Source: an uncultured bacterium (GTDB taxonomy: Bacteria; Planctomycetota; GCA-002687715). From it: a stretch of DNA of 64,000 bases. Position 1 is the first letter of the stretch. The number at the start of each line of letters is the position of its first letter. Below are positions 33,179 to 44,700 of this stretch, in pieces. Under the pieces are notes generated by a model. It was not told where the DNA came from. It ran no database searches and saw nothing but the letters and a program-made list of their open reading frames with translations. The position numbers were made by a program, and so were the translations under genes. The stretch spans positions 21,780 to 85,779 of the forward strand of contig CADEGH010000024.1 of the NCBI GenBank assembly GCA_902826835.1, given 5' to 3'.

Positions 33179-34494
33179 TCGTCGTCCGCCGTCTTTGCCG
33201 CCGGCGGCGCCGCCGGGAGGATCGAAAGCAGGACCTTGTCGATGCGGCGGTGGTCGAGGTCGACAACTTCGAGTCGGAAGCGCTCCCAAGTGAAAGTCTC
33301 GCCAACCTTCGGGAGATGGCCCAAGTTGAGCAGGACAAATCCGGCGACGGTCGCGAAGTCGGAGAGATCCTCGCCCGGGATGTGATCGACATCGAGGAGC
33401 CGCTTGAGTTCGGAAGCAGGACTACTGCCGGCGATGAGCCAAGATCCGTCCTCACGCCGCACGACATCGGGCTCCTCGTCGTCGTCGGGTTGCCCCATCA
33501 CTCCGAGGATGGCTTCGAGCAGGTCTTCGAGCTCGATCATCCCGCGCGTGCCCCCGAATTCGTCGACGACAAACGCGCAGGATTGCCGCGTCCGGCGCAG
33601 CGTCTCCAACAACTTGACGGCGGGCATCCCCTCCGGAACAAAGAGCGGCGACTCCGCGAGTTTGCCGAGATTCACCGGTTCGTTTTGCAGGAGCGACTTG
33701 ACGGCATCCCGCAGATGCACCACTCCCACCACATGGTCGAGATCGCCCTTGCACACCGGGAGATGTTCCTGGTCGGCGGCGGTCACGACCTCGCGAATGC
33801 GATCGACTTTGGCGCGCACATCGAGCCAGATCACATCGGGGCGGGGCACCATCAACTCGCGGACTTGGCGATCTCCCAAGTGGAAGATGCGCTCGACCAA
33901 TTCCTGCTCGGCCGCGTGGAATACTCCGGTCTCGGCCCCGCGCTCGATCATGTGCCGGATCTCGGCCTCGCTCACGTCGTCGCGAACCTGGAATCGCTTG
34001 CCAAAGGGGCGCAACAAGAGATCGGTGGTGAAGGTGAGGAGATGCACGAGCGGCGCGGCGGCAGTGGAAAGCCAGCGCATCGGGCCCGCCAGCGCTCGAG
34101 CGATACCGTCCGGGTTGCTCAGGGCGATGCGCTTCGGAATAAGTTCGCCCAGTACGAGGGAGAGGAAAGTGATCAAGGAAACCACGATCGTCAGACCAAG
34201 GGTCTGCGCGTGGGGACGCAGCCATTCGAACTGGCGCAGCCACCCGGCGCAGTCGTCGGTGAGGTTGGCTTGGCCGAAGGCGCCGCTGACGATGCCGATC
34301 ACGGTGATGCCGATTTGCACCGTGGAGAGGAACCGCGTGGGCTTGTGAAGGAGGTAGAGGGCATGAGCGGCCCCCGGGTCGCCAGCCTCTGCCTTCTCCT
34401 CGAGGTGGCCACGGCGGGCCGAGACCACTGCCAATTCTGCGAGTGAGAAGAGACCGTTCAGGAGGCTCAGGCCGATGACAAAGAGGAGATCCAT
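33175..34494 (-). CDS. CNNM/CorC-type membrane protein (hemolysin family)
   Basis: A 439-residue protein with the full architecture of this family: DUF21/CNNM membrane domain (residues 1-190, four helices, LSLLNGLFSLAELAVVSARR and VLGELIPKRIALSNP), a CBS pair (about 205-330: RELMVPRPDVIWLDV, HLPVCKGDLDHVVGVVHLRD, FVVDEFGGTRGMIELEDLLE) and the C-terminal CorC/HlyC FAD-like domain (about 345-430: GFVLLNLGHLPKVGETF). Relatives export or handle Mg2+ and other divalent cations at the inner membrane. The C-terminal ~10 residues are Ala/Pro/Asp-rich. Confidence 0.93.
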   Translation of the reverse strand: MDLLFVIGLSLLNGLFSLAELAVVSARRGHLEEKAEAGDPGAAHALYLLHKPTRFLSTVQIGITVIGIVSGAFGQANLTDDCAGWLRQFEWLRPHAQTLGLTIVVSLITFLSLVLGELIPKRIALSNPDGIARALAGPMRWLSTAAAPLVHLLTFTTDLLLRPFGKRFQVRDDVSEAEIRHMIERGAETGVFHAAEQELVERIFHLGDRQVRELMVPRPDVIWLDVRAKVDRIREVVTAADQEHLPVCKGDLDHVVGVVHLRDAVKSLLQNEPVNLGKLAESPLFVPEGMPAVKLLETLRRTRQSCAFVVDEFGGTRGMIELEDLLEAILGVMGQPDDDEEPDVVRREDGSWLIAGSSPASELKRLLDVDHIPGEDLSDFATVAGFVLLNLGHLPKVGETFTWERFRLEVVDLDHRRIDKVLLSILPAAPPAAKTADDD

Positions 34495-34592
34495 GGCTCG
34501 GGCGGGATCCTAACCGTGGGCGCGGGGCGTCCCGGTGGGTCAGCGCGCCGCGGCCTCGTGAACACCCGCGACTCGGGCGTGCGCACCGCCGA

Positions 34593-35681
34593 TCACAGTC
34601 CAAACCAGCGCCGGTGGCGAGCGAGGAGTTGGCGCTGCGTCAGCGGGTTCGGTCGAGCCTCTCGAACCCCCGGCTCCCACGTCCCACCGAGAACGATCGC
34701 GTCGTGGCGCGGAAAAATGTAGCCCCCCCGATGCGTCACGAGATACTCGAGCGGCTCGGGGAAAAGATGCACGAGCTGACCTTGAACGGGCTCGAGTCGG
34801 TCGTCGCCGAGCACCTCGCGGGCGCCCAATCCCAAACAAACGACGATCAGATTCTCCGGAAGAGCCAAGAGATCGTCGACTTTGGTGAAGGTGCGTGCCT
34901 GGAGCGAGGCACCGCGCTTCAAGACTTCGCGCATCAATCGCGGAAGGAATCGTGGCGGCTCGATCAGGAAGGTCTCGCGGACGTGACCAGCTCGATCCGG
35001 GCCAGGAAAGGGAAGGCGATCGAGATGCGTGGCCGGGGAAAGTGCATCGAGCACCGCCTTCGGTAGCTGCACTTCCGCGTCGGCCGGTTCGTACGCCGGT
35101 CGGCGGTAAACCGCCCACTCGGGGTCCGCGGCCAATCGTTCGAACCGACGATAGGCGCGGCGCATGATGTCTTGAAATCGCGCCTCCGCCGCCGCTCCCT
35201 CACCCACATCCATCCCGATCGGCAGCCACTCCGCACCGGCGAGGTCGGAGGTCGTGCCGGGTGGAAAGTCCTTAGCGTAAATGCGGACGGAAAAGCCCGC
35301 CTCAAGCAGAGTGAGGGCCGAGGTCAGCCCAATGACTCCCGAACCTACGACCGCCACCTCCGTGGGGCGAGGCTGCACCGTGAGCGCGAGTTCCGCCGCC
35401 AGTTCGGCCGAGCCGAAGGAGAGAGTGACGCCCGCGCCTCCGTGCCCGTAGTGGTGGAGCAAGTGGCGGCCACCCAGTTGCTCGAGTTCGAGGCGTAGCC
35501 CGCCCTTGCGAAACGGACGCAACCCCGCCACCTGACGCAGCACTCGCGGGGCTACGAGATTGGGCGGGCGCAAGAGTTCGGGTTCGGAGCGTCGAGTCAT
35601 CCAAGGGAGGATGGCAGCCGACCCGAGCGCCCCCAAGAAGCCCCGACGGCCGATCCCCCACTCTCTGTGCCGAGGATCCAT
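34593..35681 (-). CDS. Tat-exported FAD oxidoreductase, D-amino-acid-oxidase-like, circularly permuted
   Basis: A 362-residue protein. A twin-arginine leader (GIGRRGFLGALGSAAILP, residues 9-26) indicates folded export with bound FAD. The order of motifs is unusual: GLRPFRKGGLRLE (53-65) and HHYGHGGAGVTLSFG (76-90), which close the C-terminus of ordinary D-amino-acid/D-aspartate oxidases, come first. They are followed by the Rossmann motif EVAVVGSGVIGLTSALTLLEAG (key GSGVIG 113-118) and SDLAGAEWLP (145-154). The protein then ends at IVLGGTWEPGVREARPNPLT, which normally precedes the GLRP segment. Oxidation of a D-amino acid or a small imino/amino compound is inferred. The start lies 4 bp after the frameshifted exported gene. 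Confidence 0.85.
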   Translation of the reverse strand: MDPRHREWGIGRRGFLGALGSAAILPWMTRRSEPELLRPPNLVAPRVLRQVAGLRPFRKGGLRLELEQLGGRHLLHHYGHGGAGVTLSFGSAELAAELALTVQPRPTEVAVVGSGVIGLTSALTLLEAGFSVRIYAKDFPPGTTSDLAGAEWLPIGMDVGEGAAAEARFQDIMRRAYRRFERLAADPEWAVYRRPAYEPADAEVQLPKAVLDALSPATHLDRLPFPGPDRAGHVRETFLIEPPRFLPRLMREVLKRGASLQARTFTKVDDLLALPENLIVVCLGLGAREVLGDDRLEPVQGQLVHLFPEPLEYLVTHRGGYIFPRHDAIVLGGTWEPGVREARPNPLTQRQLLARHRRWFGL

Positions 35682-35685
35682 CACC

Positions 35686-36933
35686 TCAGAGAGTCGCCCG
35701 TGCGACGTTGGACAGGTACACGAGATTGAATCCGATGTCGAACATGATCTGGACAAGATCCAAATTCACGCCGGATAGGCCGCCGACAGTTCCCGAGGGA
35801 AGCACCAGCGGTCCAGCGTTCGGATAGAAACCCGGGGCCACAAGGAAGTGAATGGGGTTTCCGACTCCTACGGGACTGAGGATGAAGTCGATGGTCACCT
35901 GGTCGGGATAGAGCCCGAGGAAAGGCCCGCTGCCTGTGGAGAGCGTTCCTCCCGACAGGCTCGCCAAAGTCCAACCGCTGAAGGCCGTCGGGTAACAGGT
36001 CGTGGAAACTGGAACGATGATCAGATCGCCGAGACCTCCACCGCTGCTCGACGCTTGCAAGACGCTTTCCAATACCGTGATGACACTGTTGCTCACCAGG
36101 GTGGAGTTCGGGTTTGCTCCATCCGTAACCGTCAGTCGAACCGAGTAGGTACCAGGACAGGTGTAGCCAAAAGAGGGATTCTGCAAGGTGGAATCCACAA
36201 TCCCGTCGTTCTGGAAGTCCCAAAACCAGCCCGTGATGCCTGCCCCGGCACTCGAGGCAGACTGGTCCGAAAAATTCACCAGGAGAGGTGCCACGCCTTG
36301 AGTGGGCGAAGCGGAGAATCCAGCGAATAATCCCATCGGCAAGACTTCATCTGCCCCGATGTCGACTCCGGCCCCCGCTGGACGCACTTGTTGGTCTATA
36401 TCTTCGGTGACTTGAGACACGGGCTGACCAGCATTGAAAGCCGGCGAGGCGGAGGTGATGTGGAGATCGTCCGCCGCAAGGAAACCGGAGGGGCCAACCG
36501 CGGAAGCGAGTTCGAGCCCGACCAAGTTAGGAGAGGCGTTGAGTTGCCATGCCAGAAGGCCGTTGACGGCCACCGCCCCGACCGCACCCACCGAACTCAA
36601 CTGGCCGGGATCATAGAGATTGTTGTCGAATGAGCCCGGAGGAACTACCGTCGCCGACTCGAAGCGAAAACAGGCCGCCGCGCCCTTGTGCGAGACGATG
36701 TTGTTGACAATCGCAGCAGGACTCGCACCCGGTCCGCTGCCCATGAGATGAATGCCCGGTTCCGTCGACGCAGGCGGCATGGCGATCGAGTTATTGGCGA
36801 TCACGGCGCCGAGGGTCTTACGGAGAGCGAGGCCACCCGAAAGGGTCCCCACCCCGGAGACGCCGTAGATGAAATTATTGACTATGATGTTATTGAGCGG
36901 CATGTTCGCATTGAGATCCGCACCGACAAAAAA
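35686..36933 (-). pseudogene. 3' part of a frameshifted exported beta-helix/PKD protein
   Basis: Continues the reading of the upstream fragment after a shift in a six-base homopolymer (A6 at 36928-36933; T6 on the coding strand). The fragment begins in FFVGADLNANMPLNNIIVNN, continues the beta-helix (IYGVSGVGTLSGGLALRKT, AIVNNIVSHKG), then has a PKD domain (GWFWDFQNDGIVDSTLQNPS, YSVRLTVTDG) and a C-terminal module (SGWTLASLSGGTL, NPIHFLVAPGFYP, DLVQIMFDIG) that also ends the neighbouring gene at 37618-38679. No start codon with a ribosome-binding site is seen at its beginning, so it is probably not made alone. An intact version would be about 636 residues. Confidence 0.75.
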
Positions 36934-37597
36934 TACCGCAAGTCGCGGAATCGTGGACTCGGTTCCGGCGAATCGTACAATTATGGCTGTTGAAGAAGGA
37001 AGTGATTCCTCCGACGTAAGCGAGACCACCGGGTGTACCAGGCGTCCCTCCGACGTTGTCCACTTCGCAATCCTCCACCACGCAGTTGGTCGACTGCATG
37101 ATATAGATACCGCTGCCGGAGGTATGGGCCCGGCAGTTGCGTATCGTGATGTCGGATCCACCCGATATCATCACGGCCGCTCCGGCCGGAGCGCCAGTGA
37201 TTTCCAAGTTTTCGAAGCGCAGATGGCGCGGTCCAAGCGCCGGCCCGACTGCATTGCTCCCCAAGTGGATCGTCTGTGTATAACCTGCAGCCGGTCCGGA
37301 AATCACCGCACGAACCGGTGCCATGAAGACGATGTTGTTGACCGGGCTCGCCCCTGGAATCGGAGTGACTATCGAAAAGCCGGCGTAGGGTGCACTTGAG
37401 GCGGCGACTGTAAACAGAACCGGCCCATTGACCCCCGATGCCGCCAAGGCCGTGGTGGCTTCAACGAAGCCCGCGAAGTTCGTACCGCCCGTCGGCAACG
37501 CCGAGTTGATGCTGTAACCACCTGACAATTGGGCCGACAAACCGGGTGCCATGGCAAGCCCGAACACCCACCCCAATATCCGAGTTCTGATTTGCAT
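36890..37597 (-). pseudogene. 5' part of a frameshifted exported beta-helix/PKD protein
   Basis: Starts at ATG 37597 with GGAGA at good spacing. The signal peptide MQIRTRILGWVFGLAMAPG is followed by LSA before Q, then right-handed beta-helix rungs (HLRFENLEITGAPAG, SDITIRNCRAHTSGSGIYIM, NCVVEDCEVDNVGG, NCTIRRNRVHDSATCGIF). After the six-T tract the frame reads a short Cys/Arg-rich end and stops at 36890, whereas the other frame continues smoothly into the 3' part. Five T would restore the frame. This is a real inactivation, a slippage site or a sequencing error. It lies 20 bp after the gene at 37618-38679. Confidence 0.75.
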
Positions 37598-37617
37598 GGT
37601 CTTCTCCATCCTCTCTA

Positions 37618-38679
37618 TCATTGGAAAGTGTACCGAACGAGGTTGGAGCGACTGTCGTAGGCTCCAGTCACGTCGACCATGAAGCAGACCAGATCGAAGG
37701 TCAGTCCAGCAAGCGCGCTGACCGTCCCGGGTGGACCGACTAGCGGCGACTGCGGGAAGAGGCCGGTATCGGTGGTCCGGAAGTGGAAGGGATTGCCGGG
37801 GAAATACGGGAAGCCCAAGATCGCCCAAGTCGTGGCGTCCGGTACGAGCCCAAGGAGAAACCCGCTTCCAACCGGAGCGAGAGTATTCCCACTGAGGAGA
37901 GTGAAGCCCTCGTATCCCGTGGAGGATGCCACGGACAGGATGAGTAGAATATTCCCGATCCCTGGACCCGACTGAGCCACCGAGAGGCGACTTTCTTCAA
38001 AGTAGGTAATCCTAATGATGGGCACGTACTCGTTATTGAAGAAACTCGAGACCAGGGAATTGCAGGCGGCCGGGCCACCGTAACTATTTCCCCCCAAGAG
38101 TCCGGCGGCGCCAGTGGCTCCGAAAATTGAAGCCCCCCACGGCACGGCACTTCCGCAATTGGCGATCTGCACGACGAGATCGTTCCCCATTGAAGGATCG
38201 TAAGAAAAGGGCGCGGTCAGGCCGAGCGAGATCCAGGTCGCCGCAGGCACTCCCGAAGTCCAAGGCATGGCTGGGCGGACAGTCGTTTGATCCGAGGTTA
38301 AATTGGCGCTAAACGTCGAGGAATGGCCTGGGGTAGTCCCGGTTCCCGCCACGCTGTAGTCTGTCGTGCTGGAACCCATCACCACTTCAACGGACGGAAA
38401 GCTGAACGCCGCCACCGATGCGCCGTTCTGCGATCTGATCGCAATATCGACAATTAAGATCGACCCCAACGCGTTGAATTGAGCCGAGTCGTAGTGCCAC
38501 TGCCACTTCTGGGGGGCGAAGGTGTTGAAGGGTAGCGATGTGCCGACTCCTCCTGCCCCCGAGTCGTAGCCGCGGGGGAGGGTCTGGGTCGATTGTGCCG
38601 AGAAGACACTTCCCACGACTAGTCCAGCGAGGACGAGTCGGATCGGCGTACGCGAAGTCGGCGATAAGAACACGGTCAC
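37618..38679 (-). CDS. Exported protein of unknown function sharing a C-terminal module with its neighbour
   Basis: About 353 residues from GTG 38679 (a GTG at 38673 is also possible; a TTG at 38730 would add an unlikely polar leader). The signal peptide has its hydrophobic core at IRLVLAGLVVGSV and ends FSA before Q. The mature part (residues ~30-240: SLPFNTFAPQKWQWHYDSAQ, FSFPSVEVVMGSSTTDYSV, NDLVVQIANCG) is beta-rich and Gly/Ser/Thr-rich. The last ~110 residues (GFTLLSGNTLAPVGSGFLLG, GNPFHFRTTDTGLFPQSPLV, LTFDLVCFMVDVTG) match the C-terminal module of the next gene. The Cys pair in NCGSAVPWG and PAACNSLV may form a disulfide. Likely cotranscribed with the frameshifted gene. Confidence 0.78.
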   Translation of the reverse strand: MTVFLSPTSRTPIRLVLAGLVVGSVFSAQSTQTLPRGYDSGAGGVGTSLPFNTFAPQKWQWHYDSAQFNALGSILIVDIAIRSQNGASVAAFSFPSVEVVMGSSTTDYSVAGTGTTPGHSSTFSANLTSDQTTVRPAMPWTSGVPAATWISLGLTAPFSYDPSMGNDLVVQIANCGSAVPWGASIFGATGAAGLLGGNSYGGPAACNSLVSSFFNNEYVPIIRITYFEESRLSVAQSGPGIGNILLILSVASSTGYEGFTLLSGNTLAPVGSGFLLGLVPDATTWAILGFPYFPGNPFHFRTTDTGLFPQSPLVGPPGTVSALAGLTFDLVCFMVDVTGAYDSRSNLVRYTFQ

Positions 38680-38782
38680 GTTCCGGTGGTCACTGGGGCC
38701 AGGGTTCCGATATCGTACGTAGCGTCCCAACGGCCTTAGAGCACAAAATGATATCGACCGCCCCGTGCCGCCCGGGCGCCGA

Positions 38783-41700
38783 CTATTCCAAGGCCTGGAC
38801 TCTGGCCGCGAAGTCCCCGGGGATCGCTGCCCACGGCGTGGTTTTCAGAGCGGTGATCGCCGCTTTCAATTCGTCGGTTCGTCCCATGGCTCGCAGAACC
38901 TCGGCGTAACGCAGCGCCCCCTCCGCGTCGGTCGGGCGCAGCGTTTTGGCCTCGCCCGCGATCGTCAACGCCTCCGGCAGGCGTGCCCGTTCGACCAGGG
39001 TCTGAGCGTAGCGCGACCACGCGATGGGCTCGCTCCCCCACGCTTCGATCGTCTGCGTGAACGCTCGTTCGGCCAGTTCCGGCTGCTCGGCGCGGAGGAG
39101 CCGCCTTCCGAGATCCAGCGCCGGCTCCAAATCAGCGCGGTCGGCCATCGCCACTCCTTCCTTGGCGACCCGGAGGCTCTCCGCCAAGGCTTGGCGGCGA
39201 TCCAAGAGCGCGAGCAGCGGCTTGCGGAGATCGAAGTCTTCGGGCGCAACCTCGAGCCCGGCGCGCAGGTGGCGCTCGGCTTCAGTCAGATCACCCTTGT
39301 TCTCAAACGCCCGCGCGAGGGCCCGGCGCAAGATCGGATTTTCCTGGCGAGCAGCCAACGCCTCTGCCTCAAGGGTTTGAGCAACTTCTTTGAGATCGCG
39401 CGCACCCGTCAGGGCGGCGACCAAAGCCTGGAAGGCCCGCTCTCGATCCTCCATGCGGCGCCCGGACGCCAAGATCGCCCCGCTCGCGGAGTCGATCGCC
39501 GGTCGCGACATGCCGAGCCCGGTTCTCACCTTGGAGAGTTCCATCAGCAGATTGACCTCGTCGGTGCCGCGCACCCGGGCCGGCTCCCGCTGCCACTGGC
39601 GTTCGACCTGACCCAGGAGTTCCTCGGCTTCGGCCCAAAGGCCGCCTTGACTGGCGGCGGAACCCAAGGTCTGAAGAACATACTGCGGCTCGATTTCGCC
39701 TTGGCGGAAGTGCCGCCGGGCGGCGGCCAGCGCCTCGCGGGCGCGATCCATCTGCTTGGCGGACGCGAGCGCGCGCACGAGTTCGAAGCGTCGCGACAAG
39801 TCGTCCGGACTCTCGGCGACCGCCACCTCGATCCGCGGAATCGCTTCATCCCAACGCCGGAGTTCGACTAGATACTGGACGAGCGTCCACCGGCAGTTCC
39901 GCGGCAGGCCCCGAGCCGTCTCGATCGAGAGCAGCCCCGACACCGCGAGTTCTCTGGCGCCGTGCGCGCCATAGACGTAGTGCGCGATCCGATTGATCGC
40001 GCCCTCGCCCAAGCCGGGTTCCACCATCCACTCGGTGGCGAGTCTCAACCACTCCTTGTCCTTCGCCCGCCAGTAGCGGTTGTCACCCGGATCAAAGAAC
40101 CCGTCCGCGCGCCACTGACCACCCACGAACTTCTTCCGCATCTCCTCCTTCACGATGGCGAAGAGGCGATCCTCGTAGGCCCGCCCGACTCCGTTGCCGT
40201 CGCGAAAGAGATTGCACATCCAATTGCCGTGGGACCCGTAGAGGTCGTTTCCTTCCACCAGCAGCCAAGGCGCTTGATTTTCCAGGCGCTCGATCATGAA
40301 CTCCAAGGCCGCCCGATCCCCGACGATCTTCTCCAAGGCCTGGCCCACCACCCCGACCATCTCGGCCCCACTGCGATGTTGGAAACGACTGAGCTGCTTC
40401 GCGATCTCGCCGTACGCGATGGCGCGAATCCGATCCGTCGCGGCGCCCACGCCCGCCTCGTGGGCCTCGGTGGCGAGCCGCGAGAGGTCCCTGAGGTGCC
40501 GGGCCGCCGTGGCATCGTCGCGGGTTTCTTCGAGCCAGCCTTGGAATTCGCGGTCGCATTTCGCATAGAACGCGGCCGGACTCTCCTTGGTGGTTCGGGC
40601 ATCGAGCATGCCGATCAGAAGATCCGCCAACTGCGCCCGCAGTGACCGCCGGTCGGACTCGCTCGACCATGCCGCCAACTCCTCGCGCAGCACGGATTCG
40701 GCCTCGCTCGGACGCCCCGCGTGCACAGCGGCGTTGACCAAGACCTGGAGGGCGTTGTAAGTCTCGTGGGGCAAACGAGCCGGCTCGTTCGTTCGCATCG
40801 CCAGTAGCGTCGGCATGAGCAGGTCGCAGGACTCCGCGTAGCGCCGCCACGTGAAGAGCACGCGGGCGCGGACCAAGACGAGTTGCAGGCGCAGTGAGGT
40901 GCCAGCGGCCCCCCGGTCGCTGACCCGGGCAAGAAGAGCATCGATGGCCGAGCGGATTCTCTCCTCCTTGGTGTCGGCAAGGCTCGACAGCAGTTCGGCC
41001 ATCGCGAGCGCATCGGCATCCGCGATCAGGCCGTTGCCCGCCTCGTTCAGGGCCACCAGGCCGCGACTGACGTGGGGAGCTCGGCCCGACTTCAGGTTGG
41101 CGCAGCGGAGGCCCATGACGGCATCGAGCAGCAACAACTTCTGACGCTCCGGAGCGGTGGCACTCGCCAGACGACGATCGAGATCCTGGCGGAACCGGTC
41201 CACCGCCGCTTCCTCCTGCACGATTTCGGCGAGTTGCGCCGCCGCTGACGCGACCCGACACGCTTGACTGAAATTGGTGCCCTGGAAGGCGGCGGCCACC
41301 CCTTCGAGGAGGCGGAAGTCCCGAGTCTTCTCGTAGGCACTGCGCACAAGCGAGAGTGCCCACGAAGCATTCTGAGTCCGCCGCAGGAGCTCGGTGATGA
41401 TCTGAGCGTCCTCGTCCTGCACGGTCACCGGATCGCGGTAGCTGAGGTTTTGCAATCTCTGGAAAAGCTCGTTTTCGTCCGATTGCGCCACCGCCGAAGC
41501 CCGCGCCGCCTCGAACGCGGCTCGGTCCCCGCGGGCCTGGTGGAGGCCGGCGAGCCGCCGCCATTCGGTCCGGCCGAGGCGATCTCGATTCGAGAGACCC
41601 TGGAGCAATTCGATGGCTTCGGGCAGCCGATCCTGCTCGGTCAAAATCCACGAGAGCTCGATGGCCCGGGGGTGGTCTCGGAACTTCGATCCATCGCCGT

Positions 41701-44700
41701 ACCGAGCCCGCAGGCGGGCCTCGGCGGCGGCGAGATCGCCTCGGAGCATCTCCAACCCGAACCGCCAGTCTTCGGCGGCAAGCAAGGCCGGCTCTCGGTC
41801 CGCCTCGGTGGCGAGCAGTTGATCCAGGCGAGCCCAGACGGCGGCGTTTTTCGCTTCGGCGTTGAGGTTCGTCGCCGCAGCCAACGCCCGTAGCGCCAAC
41901 GCTCGCGCGAGTTCATCGTGGTCATTTTCGCGAGGAAGCGAGAGCTCTGCCGCGAGGGCCGCTACCGCCACTTCGACTTGTTCGGCCGGGCTCGGTTCGG
42001 CCACCGCACGCAGCACCAAGGTCTCGGCCTGGATCCAACGGGCCAACGCCGGATCAGTCGACCCGGTGCTCAGGCTCGCGAGCTTGGTCGCGACTTCACC
42101 CTTGGCGACGCGCAAGAGCTCGCGGCTCTTGGCTTTGTGGGCGCGGCGACCCAAGGTGGCTTCGTCGGGCAGAGTTGCCACCGCCGCCGCGTGGCGCCCC
42201 TGGACCATCCAGTCCACCGCTCGGGCCAGGCTCACTGCTTGGGCCGACGCAATTTGCCGAGGCAAGAGGGCCGGATGGAGCGGCGATTCGACCGGTACCT
42301 CCATGATGAGCCCCATCGCCCGCGGCTCGAGATCCAGCGTCCACGGAGTGCCAAGGATGGCCGCAAAGTACTCACGTCGCAGGGCCGCGTACGCAAGGGG
42401 CGGCAGCGACTTCGCCAACGCGAGATCAAACCCACGGCTTGCAAGCGAAACCGGGGCCAAGCGGTCCAGTTCGCGGCGGGCGAGCAGCACATCCATGGGA
42501 TGGGACGACGACTCGAGGCGGGCCTTCGCGATCGCGGCGAACGCCGCCTGCTCTTCGGGCAAAAGCGAATAGCCGGAGAGACGAAGCAGTTCGAAGGGCG
42601 CTCTCCACTGCCTCGTGGTCAATTCCGGGAGTCGCGCTCGGACGTCCTTCACGAGTTCGCGAACGAGCTGCGCATGCGCGGCGGTTTCGCGGAATCGCCA
42701 GTTGCCGATGAGCTGGATCGCCGCGGCGTAGGCCTCGGGACCGCCGCGGGCGAGCGCGAGGCCGATCTCGGCCAGGCGCGGGGCGAGCGTGCCATCCAAT
42801 TCCACGTCTCGGCCCCGGCGCCGATCGCCGGTGGCGCGGGCAATGGCCGCCTCGAGTTTCTGCCACTCGTGACGACCTGCTCCCGCGGCCGGGAGGTTAT
42901 TCAGGGCTTCCCGCACTTCCCGTTCGACTTCGTCGATGCGCCCGAGTGAAGCCAAGGCGTACCACCGCTCCGTCCAGTTCTGAGTCTCGAACGACTGTGG
43001 GTCCTCGGCCAGCCAAACCCGGAGGTGTTCGACCGCCGCCTCCAGGTTCCGCTGACCCATGTGGTGTTCGAGTTCGATGCGTCGGAGATTACGGATGTCC
43101 GCCGATCGGGTCGCCACGGCGCGCGCTTTGCGAAGGAGGGCCAACGACGCTTCGAATTGGCCTTGCCCGGCGCGATCCTGCACGACCGCGAGGATGACGC
43201 GCAGGTCGCGGGGGTGGGCGACCAGCAGCGCCTCGAGCTGCGCGGTTTCTTCGTCGGATCGACCGAGCCGACGCAGGAGCTGGGCCCGAAGCAGGTCGAT
43301 CTCCACGATGCCGGCTTGGCTGCCCTGCGAATTGCGGGCATAGATCGGACGCAACAGGTCGGCGGCCGCAAGCTGCTCCGCCACCACCGTGTTCCCCATC
43401 CTTCCCTGAATCCAGCGGGCGACCGCAAGCTCGTGGTCCTGCCCGGAACCGGCGCTGAGATCGCGAGCGAACGCGAGCAGGCGTTCCGACTCGCCCGCAA
43501 GATCCCGCTCGTCGTGGCGCCGAATGATCTCGAAAACCGCGCGGGCGGGGTGGTCCGCGATCGCATTCCCCAAACGGTCGTGCACCGCCGAAAGTCGCTC
43601 GAAGTCGCCTTCCTGGAGGCGCCACGCCGCCAGACTCAAGAGCTCGGCGAAGTCGGACCTTCCGTCGGCAAACGCCTGCTTGAGGGCGGCGAGCGTGCGT
43701 GGCTGATCGACGAAGACCAGAGTCTTGGCCTTTTCGACCTCGAGCTTCGCGACGGCCGTCTGGAAGTCGGCTTCTGACAGTGCGGTGAGGGATAGTTCGA
43801 AGGTCGGGCCGAGATCCAGACCGTTTTGGACGCGGATCCGCTTCGGGAAGGCTACGCCCGCGACTTCCGTCCACTCCTCGAAGTGGCGTACGAACACGAG
43901 GCGTGCGCCATCGAATTCGGTCCACGACTCGAGGCGACGACCATCCTCGCTGAGGCGCCACTCCGCGCGCAGGCTCTCGCCGTTTTGGAAAGCGATGACC
44001 GTTCGCCCATCTTCGCGCTTGCGTTCGGTCATCGAAGCGCCGGGATACGGATCTCCCTGCAAGAGCCAGGTGATCGGCAGGCTCTTGACCCACGTTAGAT
44101 CATCCGCGGCTTCGCGATCCCGAGTCCTGGTGAGGCCCCACATCCGATCGATGGCGCCCCGGTCCTTCCCGACCGCCCATTCGGCGCGGCCACGGGGATT
44201 TCCCACCGGGAACGCCTCGAAGGTCCAGTCCCTGCCGTTCACGGAGACTTCGCTCCGAGACTGCGCTCCGCTCTCCGGATCCGTGGCCCGCCATTCGAGG
44301 CGGAATCCGCCGGCCTTCGCGAGGAGGGTCGATCCGTAATCCAGCGACTCGAGCCGGCGAGATTCCTCCGGCAGTCGCAGTTCCGAAGGGGCCTGGCGTA
44401 CCGCGGTGAAGAGGGGCGGGATCAGGTCCAAGAATCCGTGGCGCGGGGCGGTGGCGGGAGCTTGCGCCAAGTAGCCCGCAAATCCTCCCGATCGCGAACT
44501 CAACCGATCGCGGATGCCATCGTCGTCTCCTCGGTCCTGCAAGCGCCGAACGGATCTGGATTTTTCCTTCGAAGCCAGTTTGAAGCTCGCCTCCTCCGGA
44601 GGCGCTCGGTCGGACAGATCCGACGCGTCCTCCTCCTCCTCGAAGTCCAGGGCCAACTCTTCACCGGTCGGCATATCCTCCGATTCCGATTCCTCCTCGG

